NCBI GenBank assembly: GCA_013399875.1
Contig: VXAZ01002369.1
Span: forward strand, 269,459-333,458
DNA from: Gymnorhina tibicen
Lineage: Eukaryota > Chordata > Aves > Passeriformes > Artamidae
Direction: 5' to 3'
DNA: 64,000 bases
Shown: positions 27,359 to 39,300 of the stretch, piece by piece
Position numbering within the stretch: position 1 is the first letter of the stretch
How the letters are laid out: every line of letters begins with the position of its first letter
Position numbers and translations under genes: made by a program
Notes under the pieces: generated by a model
The model's input: the letters and a program-made list of their open reading frames with translations, nothing else
The model's database searches: none
What the model was told of the DNA's origin: nothing

Positions 27359-28103
27359 CTCCGTTGCCATTACCTTAAATTACCTTTAAAAATTAATAAT
27401 CTTTCTTATTCTGAATATGGAAGACTGTAAGCTCTTTGAAGAAATGAGACATGATATTTAAACAAGGAGTTTACCTGAGCCCCCAGTTTTATTTCAGAAG
27501 AATGAGTGCTTATAAGCAGTTTTCCATTCTCTTAAGAGACTGCCTTCAACACAGAGATTGATTCTGGCCTGTGTTAATTTGGTGAGATCCCTATCTCCAG
27601 CTCCATGGCATCTGCACCACATGGCATCTGTGGGTTCAGTCATTTCTGGGAGATATCTTATAAATAGCATCCAACAGAACAAATGTTATTAAATGTGAGC
27701 AAGAGCACTGGAATCTGGGTCTGTATCAAGGTTAGAATCTTGACTGAAACCTCTTGAAAATGGATGAGGCTTATACAATCCTTTCCTATGACACCACTGA
27801 TTGTTTTCTGACAGCTGCCATGCTGCATTTCTCTTCTGTTGTCTGTGTTTCTCATGCTGCCCTACCCTCCAGGTTTACCACTCTTTGACTCCTTCTCCCA
27901 ACTCCTTTTCCTTTCCAAGGAAATGATGAGATGTTGAAGAGAGTTTACCTAGTCTCAAGACATTTAGGGAGACTTGGATCACTCTAGAATATCTCAAAAC
28001 CTTCCTCTCTAATTGAGCTATTTAATGTAATTCTAATTTGAGGCATCCTGATCTTGCCCTAGGTTACAATATAGATGTATTTAAGTATTCTATTACCACC
28101 AGC

Positions 28104-28530
28104 TGTGGGCCATTAGCTGTTATCGCCTGCTAATGACCCACCCCTGATAACAGACAATGGGCCATCAAGAAACCCCCACATGACTCATGGACTTACCTCA
28201 TCCTATTGTGAGAGGCTCCACCCAGGAGGGAGGAGCCAAGCATTCCCACCTGGATATAACCTGCCCTCAGAACTGCCTAACTTAGCCTTGTCTACTGGAT
28301 TACCAGCAGACAAAGCTACCACTGGACCTTCAGCTGGAGACCTTCTGTAGGATCATCACTTCAACTGAGCTACTTCATCTGGACTGCTACCACCACTCTA
28401 ACAGGGTGTCAGGTTGTATCTGACTTTGTCAGTGCTTTTCCTTATATTATTTCACTTGTTTCTAATTTTATTTTCCCATTAATTTAAATCCTGACTTGTG
28501 ATCTCCCACTGGTTTGTTTTCAAACCAACA
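28104..28530 (+). mobile_element. Probable avian endogenous retrovirus solo LTR
   Basis: About 427 bp bounded by TG (28104) and CA (28530). It contains, in order: a 5' stem-loop, a 'ggctcc...ggagcc' inverted repeat (28214-28219 and 28232-28237), a TATA element in 'ggatataacc' (TATAA at 28255-28259), a transcribed-like CT-rich section, and a 3' section ending 'gatctcccactggtttgttt' then 'tcaaaccaaca'. The texture and wording match solo LTRs, probably ERVL-like, that I recall as common in birds. No gag, pol or env relic adjoins it and no second LTR is seen, consistent with LTR-LTR recombination. A clear 5-bp target duplication is not visible at these ends, so the boundaries are approximate. It may have carried a promoter for the plus strand. 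Confidence 0.65.
28107..28163. other. Stem-loop at the start of the LTR
   Basis: The arm gggccattagctgttatc (28107-28124) pairs with gataacagacaatgggcc (28146-28163) at 15 of 18 positions across a 21-base loop. Paired arms near an LTR edge can be family-specific structure. Whether it has any function is unknown. Confidence 0.6.
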
Positions 28531-28857
28531 CAGATCTCTAGTGTGGCTACCAGAAATTAACTTTATTGAGGCAGGAGCAGATAAGACACCTATAGCCTGC
28601 CACAACATTCACAGAAATACAATTGATTTCCACAAGAAAGCCTGATCCTCCAGCACTGAAGGCTCATGTTCAAAGAAGCTTAAAACCTTTATCAACTGCA
28701 CATGGATTAAAGGAAAGCAATTGATGTGCAGGATGGCTTTCTCCCTGCAATGTTCATTTGGGACAGTGCATTTCACAGGGGCTTCATTCACCAGAAGCTT
28801 AGAATTCATCTGCTTATTCCATGGGTCAGAAGGGGATATGAATATATTAAGATGGGC
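28531..28857. other. Non-coding spacer between LTR and ancient CR1
   Basis: No gene or firm repeat. The first 90 bp ('ctagtgtggctaccag', 'tagcctgccacaacattc') might be more of the LTR element if the true end lies further right. Confidence 0.4.
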
Positions 28858-30420
28858 TGAATGGCTGTCCTGGATCAGAACACCCATCCATCTAACCCAA
28901 GTACCCTGCTACCAAACGTGCCTATGAACAGACTTCTCAGGAAGATTAAGAAATGGCAAACACCTGTGAAACTTCCTCCTAAATCTCTTTCAGGCCCCAA
29001 ATCTTTCCACTTCGGGGATTTCCTGTTTTTTCAGTATATGTGTAATTGTCATTGCATTTCTCTTCCATGTACATGTGCGGTCCCACTTTGAACCCATGCC
29101 AATTTTTAGCACTTTTAAGTAATTTAGCAACAAGTTCTCCAGTTTACTGTTTACAGTGTGAATAAGCAAAATACTGTGTTTGTATTGGACCTGGCTGATG
29201 TTATCTTTGTTTGAAGCTCTCCAGTTCTTGTACTAAAAGACAGTGAACATCAATTCCTACCTATCCATAACACAATTATTTTGTGTATTCCACGTCATTC
29301 CCAGTGATCCCTTTTCCAAAATGCGATGTTTAGCCTTAGTATGACAAGGCTTTCATGCCCTTGGTTATCCATCATCATTGCCTTTCAACCTTCTCTAAGG
29401 CTAAAGTAACAAACCGTGGATTTATACAGTCACAAAATAGTGTTACATTTTGTTCTGCGTTCTTTTTCTAATAATGCCAAAAGTCCAAGTTACTCTGTTG
29501 TCTGCTACCAAGTACTGAAATATTGTTTCAACAGAGCCACTTACAAGAGCCCCAAGACCTCCTGAATGGTGAAAACCAGTTTAAAGTCCATCAGTCTTTG
29601 AGTGAAGTAAGAATTATTTTTTCCATGCTCCTCACTTTTCTTTTAGATGTACCAAGCATCTTCTGTCATTTTATTACACATTCTGTTTCTCAGTCTTGCT
29701 CTAAGACTTTGTACAGTCAGCCTGAAGTCTGATGGGTAAAGGTGCTGTCACCAACCAGTTTTTTTGTTCTACTATTCAACCATTTCCAGGTTTTCTTATG
29801 AATATGTTGAACAGTAGAGGTCTCAGCAGAGACCCCTGAAAAATTCCTCTTGATGTTTCCCTCCATTGAAAGAACTGATGATTTGTTCTCTTTCCTATCT
29901 TATAAGCATGCAAGACCTTCCCTCTAAGAGCTGCATTTGTTGAAGGTCTTTCTCAAAGCCTTCTGGAATTAAAAATAGGCTGTATTGGTAAGATAAGCCT
30001 GCCCCATACATAAGCTTGTTGACATCACAAAAAAAGCAGGATTATGACTTTTTATATAAAGCTTCATTGACTCTATCAGTACGTATTATTTATGGTACAA
30101 TGCTTATGCAGTTGTCTGCTAACCCTTTATAGCTTCTCTTAGTTTGTCCAATATGGACATCAGTCTGATATTCCTGTAATTCTCCACTGGGACCACAGCA
30201 TCACGTATGTTATCCTCCAGTTCTAAGTACCCAGACTGTTTTAAATGAAAGGTTACACAAGTCTCCAGAAATTCAGCTATTTCATCCTTGAATTGCTTTA
30301 AAACTCATGAGTGATTACCATCTGGTCTTGGCAATGTGTTACTGTTCTTTATATCATTTTTTCCCCAACTCCTTCTGTAGTCACTTCAGTATCAGTTATG
30401 ACCTAAACTAACCCAAGAGC
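28858..30420 (-). mobile_element. Ancient CR1 retrotransposon, antisense, about 1.5 kb
   Basis: Read on the plus strand this follows the reverse complement of old CR1 elements shared by birds, turtles and crocodilians. The 3' UTR end is at the left ('gctgtcctggatcagaac', 'ccatctaaccca'). It is followed by 'ttgaacccatgccaattttt', 'gttcttgtactaaaagacag', then the C-terminal and reverse-transcriptase region: 'tatgttgaacagtagaggtc', 'tcagcagagacccctg', 'aagcttgttgacatc', 'tgtaattctccactgggacc', 'gagtgattaccatctggtct'. The blocks keep the expected order and spacing over 1.5 kb, which random similarity would not do. Each is heavily mutated, so the copy is old and dead. The right boundary is uncertain. 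Confidence 0.8.
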
Positions 30421-33350
30421 CTCTCTTTACTCCTGGGTAAAGGCTGGGGCATAGAGCAGCTGAGTGATGGATGCATTTTGGAAAGCAGGGATTTTGCTGC
30501 TGATGTTTGCTTTGGGCTGGGCTATGGTTTGGTTATACTGCATCTGGAAGCCAGTAATTTCATGAGTAAAGGAACTGTGTAGAGCAATGTAATAGTGTAG
30601 TAGTGAGATGGTCACTTGTCAGGAATAATTGTTGGGGTGGCTGTGCTTGGATCACTGGCTGCATGAAGCCAGGAGTACCAGCACTGAGGTAGCTCAGGGA
30701 GCTACCCCCAGGAGCATCTGGTGCCTTGCTACAAACCCACAGTTATTCCCTGGCACTAGAGGCACTAGTGAGCATTGCAGGTGCAGGTTAAGAAGCAGGA
30801 GCTACATGCTGTGTGGTGGTGGGACTCAAGGAGTGAGCTCAGGCAGAATCTTTCCTTCTTACAACCTAACTACAGCCTCCAGAGAGCGTGCAGCTTAAAA
30901 CAGAATGCACAGGAGCAGGGCATCACATGCAGCTCTTCGTGAGAGCAGTTACAGATGGCTTTCTTGATGCCTAGAAGTACTTGGAAACCAAGATTTAAGG
31001 TGGGGATAACACTCTCTTTGTGTTATGCTGGTCTCAGTTTAGGCTGAGTCCTTGTGTTGCAGCAGTGGGCATTACACTTGGTCAGTTCAGGGGGCTGGAT
31101 CTGCTCCAGGTGCTTCCACAGCTCCGTCTGCCTCCAACCCAGGTGAACAAAGAAGGGCTGAAGAGAAGGGATACTGTGGAACAGTGAGGGCTGCCTGTGC
31201 TTCCCTGGAGGTCGGAGTGGCCTGAGAGAATGTCTGCAAACATCTCTGCTTGCCAGCTGATTTCTCGCTGGGTCAGCAGAGCCAACCTTCATGACTTCCA
31301 GGTCATGACTTCTTTCTCTTTGCTTTCTAAGAAAGGAGAACACTTGAGTCAGTTCATACTGTTCCTTCAGGTTTCATTTTTTCACTCTCTCTACAGTGAA
31401 AAGATTATAAACCTTTTCCTGTCAGCTTTCAGCTATGAGTTGCTTCTGGCTCTCTAAGTTGCAAAGGTGGAAGACACTAAAAGCATCGAAAACAGATCCC
31501 TGGATATATAATTGTATAATTTATCAAGCTGAGTTCTGAGAGAACATATTCTCTCTCCAAACAAGAGCAGAGTAGTCTGAGCTAAGACTTTTTTGGTCTT
31601 AAATAATAGCGGCTACTGATAGATGACTTGCTTAAGTGAGTTTTCCTCATCAAGATAAAACATACAGTTAAGACAAGGCTTAATAACAGGTGGGGTTTTT
31701 TCCTTAATAACACATTACACTGCACTGATCTCTTGATGGCCCATTAGTCCCATCAACCCACAGCTGGTTTCATGTTTTAATGAGAATTGCTTAACAAGTG
31801 GGCTACGCTCTGGATGGTACAGAAGTGTGTTTTCACTGTGGCAACCCCATATAATTTAAAATAAAAATCTGGTTTGGATGTAGCATCATCTTAAAACCCC
31901 AACCCTCTTCCGCTGTACGTAGTTAACTGTGGAAGGACTGGTGGAAAATGGTATGAAATTGCAGGAAGATTTATGTTAAATGTACAGACTAAAAGGTAGA
32001 AAGAGAAAGACAGAATGAGATTTCAGAGAAGTGGAAAAAATCATGACGAGAAATGACAGTAAGTTTGTTTAAGGGTCAGATCCATTTCCCTGCCCTCAGC
32101 CACCTGAGAGGTAGATGCGCAGTCTTCAGCGCTGTATCAGTCTTGTCCATGGCAAAAATATATTTTCAACTCCCACCTCAAGACAGAATGAGCTGCCCTG
32201 TTAGAGGTGTTTATGTTCTCTGTGGATTGTGGAAGCGATAGCTTGGACGGCTAAATGTAGCAGACTTGAACTCCAGACCTAGTCTAGCCTTGAGCGAGGC
32301 TTTTAGGGTTCAGCTTTTGTAAAAGCAGCCATGCAATTCAGTATGTGGCAGTAGGTGTGTGACGTGCTACTGACTTGAAGGTACTTTTTTCATCTTGCAA
32401 TTAATGCAGGTCCTTAAGTAATCCTCTGTGAAGATGTTGCAAATCTTTTTTGTTGGTTTTGGACCTTTCCCTGATTCCAGCTTTAATGTCTTGGGATAGC
32501 TGAGAGGACACTTGGTAAAATGTTAGCAGTTGTGCTTGCAGACACTCTGAATTCCACCTGGAGAGCTGGATGCTTTTATGATTCTAAAACTGTCTCTCTT
32601 AGTTTAATTTCAGAATCTAACTTTTCCCATTCTATACAAATAATGATACGAGAGTTGCAAAGATTAATGGATTAATGTTTAAAAATGCTGTAGAAAATTT
32701 AGGAATGTCTTAGAAAACTGTTCAGTTGTTTACTATATTTTTTAATTTTTAAACATCTGATCACCACATTAATTGAACCAACTAATTAAAGCAATCTTGT
32801 AGTGTAATTTGCAATCCCTTAATAAATCTCCTTTGAGTTGGATCTCAAAGATTTCTTTGTTTTGCTCTTTTCTTTATCTTGCTCTCTTGACAAACTATAG
32901 CACAGCACCTGTTTAGCACACACTCTGGCTTTTCATAGGAGACTCTGTGCTGGGAGTGGGCTCACAATAGTGCTAAATAACAAGTGTTTCCAAGCTCTTA
33001 TTCTCAGATGCTGCTCACAGATGGACCAACAGTTAAATCCTTCCTTGCTAGACTAAAATTGGTACTCAGCATGCTCCAAGCTCAGCCCTATTTTTTTAAA
33101 CATCAAAATGCCCCTGATGCCCAAGGAACAGGTGGTAGCCTGTAGGGTAGTGAACCTGCAGTTAAAAGAGATCGAAATTCGAGTGCCTCACCTCACTTTT
33201 TCTTACCCTTTCCCCACCTCATGCACATAAAAGTTCTGAGGTATCTTCCCATTGCCTCTCAGCTAAAACACCTCTTAAGCTTCTACAGAAGGAAAAGTCT
33301 GAATGGGGCCAGAACAAGAGTGGTTTGAAGAAAATGGTGCAGGGAAACTG

Positions 33351-33364
33351 AAAAAAAAAAAAAA
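33351..33364. repeat. Poly(A) tract, 14 bases
   Basis: An uninterrupted A14 run. No recognised retroelement precedes it, so it is listed as a simple homopolymer. Confidence 0.9.
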
Positions 33365-35742
33365 TTGTAGCTGCAGTGAAAAGGCTGAGGGAGGTTTATT
33401 CCTTACAGCCACATTTTTGCCCCCGTTATTCGTGTTTGCTATTATTCCTCACAACAGCAGTTTTATGGACAATAGTTCATTAACACAGTGGTCTCCTGGC
33501 AGTTTATTTCAGCATGGAAAACTGAGACTGTCATCTGGAGGTATACAAAACTTTGTGGTTGGATTCACACACAAATATTTTTTTGGCTCAGAAGTCACTG
33601 GTTTTTCAGACTTCCTTTGTTCCCATCATACGTTTGCTAAGAGCTGATTTTGAGATGATTTGATGAATACCCAGATCAGACACAGAGTGCTTAGGTCCCA
33701 GCATAAGCTGGCATCACTTGTCTTCAGGGCTTACTCTGAGCGCTGTGTTGCAGATCCTGAATGCTACACTGTAAACCCATTTAAAGCACCTGAGAACACA
33801 GACCAAATAATAGCTTTTGCTAAAAACTGTATGTTGGGCAGTCTCTGTTGAAAGGGAGCTGACTTCTCTGTGCTTTAAAATTATGCTTAAAACTTGCTGA
33901 AGTCTGTGTTGCAAGCTACAGTTTAGGTAAAGGTCAGTTCTGTAGATGATCTGTAAACATTTAATCAAAATCTGATTTCACTTTAAGGCTCTTTGTCATA
34001 TTTCAAAAGTGTCTACTAAATGCAGTTTTAGTTCAGATTAATGGTTTGGATTGCTATCAAGTGCATTTCTAACTCTTTAGAATTGCTTTATTTCAACCGG
34101 GAGCCAGGTCTTTACTACAGAACACTGATCTCAGTTTCTAAAGTGACTTAGATGGAAAATGTTTTTGAAAAAAAGGTTTATTTCCTAAGTGAAGAGGCTC
34201 ACTCAGCAGATCAGAGACCAGCTTCAACCACTCAGGCTAGAGAGATATATGCCTACAGTCATATATGATTGCTTACCTAATATTACACAAACTGCTGTGT
34301 AAAAATTCCTGTTTGTCTTCCAGACAAACTCATCTCTTTTGCTAAGTCAGTCCATAAAGACATATGGGTTTTTGTATATTTTAGCTAAAGAAGCCTTCAT
34401 TTCTTCCCGAAAAACAGAAAGGTGACTTGGAGGTTTCAGTGTTACACTCAGTTAGATTCCCTGATGTTTGCCCTGGTCATTTCTGTCATGAAAAGCAGAG
34501 TTGAAGAGCACATGTAATGATTTCCCATAAGCATGCTGTGGTTGAATTGTGGCTAAATTGCTAAATTAGTTAGGAAGTTTGGAAAGAATGTATTTTCTTC
34601 CAATGTTTTACAGTTTTATCTCTGTTTTCAATCTCTGTATCTCAACACAGGTCTTCCTCAATGCTGTTAAAATTTGGTGGGTTTTTTGAGGCTTAGAGCT
34701 TGGGGTGTGTAAGGGAGCAGCAGTTAGGAAGTGCACAGTCTTTTCAAGGAAGGTCTTTGAACGTGAGACCTGCAGTTCTCCTGTGGTTTCTGGATGCTGC
34801 CCTTTCCCAGGAGACCAGTGGCCCAGAGCTCAGTGTAACTGGTATAGCAGTGGGGACCTTCTAATTGCTTTGGAAAGTATGTGAAATTTAGAATAACGTT
34901 GATAATGTTACCTTATTCCCCTTTCCACATCCCTTGTAAAGGAAAGTATTTCTCTGCATGAAATCAAGTCTAAAAACCAGGTTTTGGTTATGTCAGTTTG
35001 GTATTTAAAGTGGACTACAAAAATGGAATACACAGCACAGACAAGCCTATAGGAAACAAAAAAGCAGAAGAACATAAGGTCTGTGGTAATGAAGAAAATT
35101 AAAATGTTTTTCTGGAAAGTAATGCTCTTTCTATGTAAAAAATAAAATAATTCATTTTTCTTTGCTTTCTGCCTTTCATTATGTAGCTATGAATTATAAA
35201 GAGACTTTTGTGGTCCCTCTGCATATTTCTAAGAACATATTCCTTTTGTCTATTAGGAAGAGGATTCTAAGTACACCATCATCAGATAGATACTTTCATA
35301 TGGATTACTGATTAATGCTCCTTACTGTAGCTGGAATGGTTAGATGCCTGCTAATGCACTTTCAAATATTCCCAAAGATGGCTTTGGAGACATTCTCCAG
35401 ATTTGCATTCAGAAGGTAATGAGCTGACAGTAAAAGAAAACTAAACTGGACTGGTGGAAATACATCGTCACTGAGTCTTAAATCCAAGTCACCTACTGAG
35501 TTTCTATTTAATTTCTGTTTGCTGGGTAGTGAAGGATTGACTTCTAACATTCATTATAGCAAGGCATTATAGTCATGAGTGAGAAAACACTCTCATGCCA
35601 AAACCTTCTATTCAGCTGCATGAAACTTTCCAGCAAAATTACCCCTTGGGCTGAAGTTACTTATGCTTGTTCTCCTCACAGAAGTAATTTGTTTTTAAAA
35701 AGTATAGCAATGCTCTTTGGTGGTGGTGAGAGAAATACATTT

Positions 35743-35803
35743 AAAAACAAAACAAAAAAACCCCAAAACCAAACCAAAACAAACAAAAAAAGAAAAAAAA
35801 AAG
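35743..35803. repeat. A-rich low-complexity tract
   Basis: About 60 bases consisting only of A and C, with a single G near the end, made of variable aaac, aacc and poly(A) words. It may be a decayed microsatellite. A similar shorter tract lies at 56738-56768. Confidence 0.85.
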
Positions 35804-36327
35804 ATTACCTTGTTACAGAATGTGATTCTTTGATCGTTAAGAAAGGACTTACAATTACAACTTCAGACTCATTGGGTTTCATACCCAAGGAGCACAGGTG
35901 ATTGTTCTGTGCTTGGAAAAGTTTCATTAGGTAGAAATATCAACACAGTCTTGCCAGTTCCACTTGCCTTTTGAAGGCAAACTGTGAGTCATTCTGCAGA
36001 AATATGTTCAGGGTATCTGTGAGTGTTTGTGTTTGTGCAGGCAGTGGGACATTCCATGTTCATAGAACACTGTGTGGCTAACAATGTGTTTTGTATATGT
36101 AAATATATATCCACTGTCATGTAAAGCTATACACCAGCACGTACTATTTGTGACTTTTTGCAGTTCCATTGGACAAATTGGCCCTTGGTATTTATTCTCT
36201 TGCTTCTCTCTTCCTTACCATAGTTTATATTAGAAAAAAGAAGAAAGCAACATCCTGATGAATTTTCAAGTACACAGTTAAGATGAAAGTAAACCAGTGG
36301 AATGGCAAATAATTTATGAAAGAAAGA

Positions 36328-36340
36328 TTTTTTTTTTTTT
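36328..36340. repeat. Poly(T) tract, 13 bases
   Basis: An uninterrupted T13 run followed by CAG. On the plus strand T-rich plus CAG resembles a splice acceptor, but no open exon follows. Confidence 0.9.
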
Positions 36341-39300
36341 CAGTCTTATTTTCACATTGCAGTGGATTTGAAGAGAAAATTCAAATGTAGCATATGAGGA
36401 GAAGTAAAGCCATGAAGAAATTAATTGGTTGTTCCATTCCTTGGTTTTGGAAAGTCACAGATGTTGGCAACATAGGTGCTGTGCCCAGGAACAACAGTAG
36501 TGTCAGTGAAATGATTCATAGTACCACAAGAAGAGGCTGCTGATGTAGGGGGTGAACAGGTGAGAAAAGAGTACTTGGAATTTCACTGGATTTCCTTTCT
36601 GACTGAGATGTTTTATTTCAAATAATGCAGTATGTCTCTTGCTTATAGAGACTTTGAGGAATTTTCAGAATCAATAAAGCTTGCCAGACTTTCGAGTCTG
36701 TCCATGTCCCTGCATTCTTCTGCAGCTGGCAATAGCACACCATAACGACAATCAGTGAGCTCTGGTTCTGCTCTGGTAACTTTATACCAAGTGACCAAAT
36801 AATCATATGATTTCCCTTCTATTCGATGTGCACAAGGAAGTTGGGTTTACAGGCTAGACCATACTTGGAATAAAGGGAAATTGTGTTGCCCTATTCTATC
36901 ACTCTGAGGTTAAGCTAAGCTCAGAAACCATAAGGACAGCTGCTCTCCATATTTTTGGCTCATCACTTCCAAATCTGATGTAATATTTGGGAATTTTAGA
37001 GTTAAAGACCCCTGTTTGGCTATACAAGTGAAAAGAGGGCAGGTCAGTTATGGTTTCTCTTCAGGTCAAGGATGCCATATTTCCAATGATGATGATGATA
37101 GTCTGTGATCAGAAGGAAATGTTCTAGGAATCAAACTGCAGACCAGATAGATTAGTAAGTCAATAGTAACTGGGGAAAGTAATTTTCAATAAGTTCTTAA
37201 GATTTTACAGGAAAAAGAAATGAAAGGATACTGTCAAAAGAAACCAGTCCTCAGTAGTGAGAGCTGTTACCCAGGAGACAGGTGATAGACCTATAGCAAA
37301 GAAAGCAGAATGGAGAGAGAAGAGAGTCAGTAGCAGAAGGATTTAAGGCACACACTGCAAAACCCCGCCTAAGACACAACAAAACCCAATAAAAAAGATC
37401 TGTGAATTTCCCTCTGGCCAGTGTCCCTCAATGCAGTTTAATCTTTTTAGTCTTCATTTCATTGTGCACCAGATGTTTTGGCATAGCCTCTACCTCAACT
37501 TGACAGAGCCCTGAAGTGCACAATGACAAATAAGGGGGTGGTAATATGATGTATTAAGGTATTTCACTGCTTCACTGATCCTTAGTGATCTAAGAGATCT
37601 GGTTTTATATCTCCTGAATACTTCGGGGTTTATAATTTTTCAACAGAACTGTAAATCAGAGCCAAACTTCAGTGCTCAGTACCTAGGCTTATAGGACTAT
37701 TTTTCCTCCGGAAGCTGATCCTTTCAGTCTGTGTCCCAGAACTTGGAGGACATGGCTTTAAGACATCAAGTCTTGATTTATCTCAACACTGGCAGTGTCC
37801 TAGGTTCCTACAGTCACCAGAAATAACCTCTTGCATCTCAAAAAAGACAGCAGAAACATTAGGATGGAGATGAAATTCTCTTGTACTTCTCCTGCAATTG
37901 AAATTCTTCAGGAAAATAAGCCTTTCTCATTTTAATTACCAATGTTTGAAATGCGGAGAAGTCCACAAAAAAAAGCACCCCTTAGCTGCTGTAATCCTCC
38001 ACCCCAGTGCAAAGCAGACACTGGTTATCTGCTGTATAAATGGCTGAAAAATGCAGTGAAATTTAACAAAACTGGAAAATCCACTTTTAAAGCTATCACT
38101 CCATCCAGAGTTTGCTCTTTTCTGCCTTGTTTTAATGAGAGTTTTGCTTAACGAGTGATCCTAAAGGAGACCCATGAAAACTTGTATTTTATTATTGCCA
38201 CTTATTATGTCTGAACTCCTTATGAAACCAGTGTCTCCCTCCCTCTGTCTCACTCCGACAGTGTAGAGCATGCTGTCAGACTTTTCTTTTTCCAGCTCTG
38301 AAATACCTAGGTTCCCTGAGAGTTACTGCTTTCCACCGAACCCTGAAACACTGACGAGAGCTAACCTGTTTCAGACAATGCCCCAGTGTGGTCACTGAGA
38401 GCAGCCTACTCTGAAAATGTGGTCCTGGGCTAGCAAATCAGCTCTTACAGATTTTACAAGAATACACGTAGCCTCCCTTCTCCCCACATGCCTAGATTTA
38501 CGCATTTCTCTGTGTTAGGGGATAAAGCAAAACACCCTCAAGTGTCTTCAGCATCCCCTCAAACGGTCTTTGAACTAACAACATCATAAATAACAACACC
38601 AACAATGTGGGTCTAGATGATTTTTCTTTCCAGGCCTGACCTCTATTTTTTGGAACTTGGAGAACTGAAAAAAGGTTTGTGTTAATAAGAGCGGAAAGGA
38701 GTGCTGCACACAATTTGGATTTTGCTAAGGAGAACTCAGCCGGCTCTGGTTCAGCCAGCTCTGGGAATACTTGTCTGGTGCAGGGACAAGGAGGACAGGG
38801 CTGCACTGAGCAAAGATACGAATGTGACCTGCTGCCAGATTTGTTGGAGGGACAGAATAACAAAAAGGTCACTTCCAGGCAGAAGATTTTTAATTTTTTT
38901 TAGAGTTCTCTATTTAAAGTGTAAAGATTTTCTACTGGAATAATCATACAGCTGATGCAGACACATGGTGTCTTATAAAACTTGTGCTTATGGGCATATG
39001 CAGTTGTTGACCTCTCCCCACAGTAATTTTTGAACCAGATGCGTGATATCACCCAAACCTGAGGGAGAAAAGGGTCTGGAAGAAAACAAAGGAGGAAGAC
39101 CAAGAACCTTGTTGCAAACACCCTAATGGGTAAGTGCAGTGGGAACCCTACAGAGTAGAGCTCTTGGCCTTATACCTGTTCCAGCTCCAGGCAGACTTTC
39201 AGCCATAACTTGTACCATCCTATAAAGCAATATCAATGAGCCTCAAGACTTCAACCTGCAGAAACCACGCTTCTTCTGTCTCAGGATTCAGTAAAGTATA

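Larger units (their letters stand above)
13581..28103. other. Long unique-looking non-coding stretch
   Basis: About 14.5 kb without a recognised gene or large repeat. Items annotated separately inside it are the regulatory motif cluster (22038-22338), the exon-like segment (26467-26554), two short palindromic repeat relics (20562-20583 and 26376-26404) and a CA-rich microsatellite remnant (27334-27358). A 164-codon minus-strand open frame at 23006-23500 has no recognisable domain and is probably chance. Confidence 0.5.

Noticed and set aside
33150..33190. tRNA-like 'gatcgaaattcgag' text
   Set aside because: No matching A box, acceptor stem or cloverleaf could be built around it.
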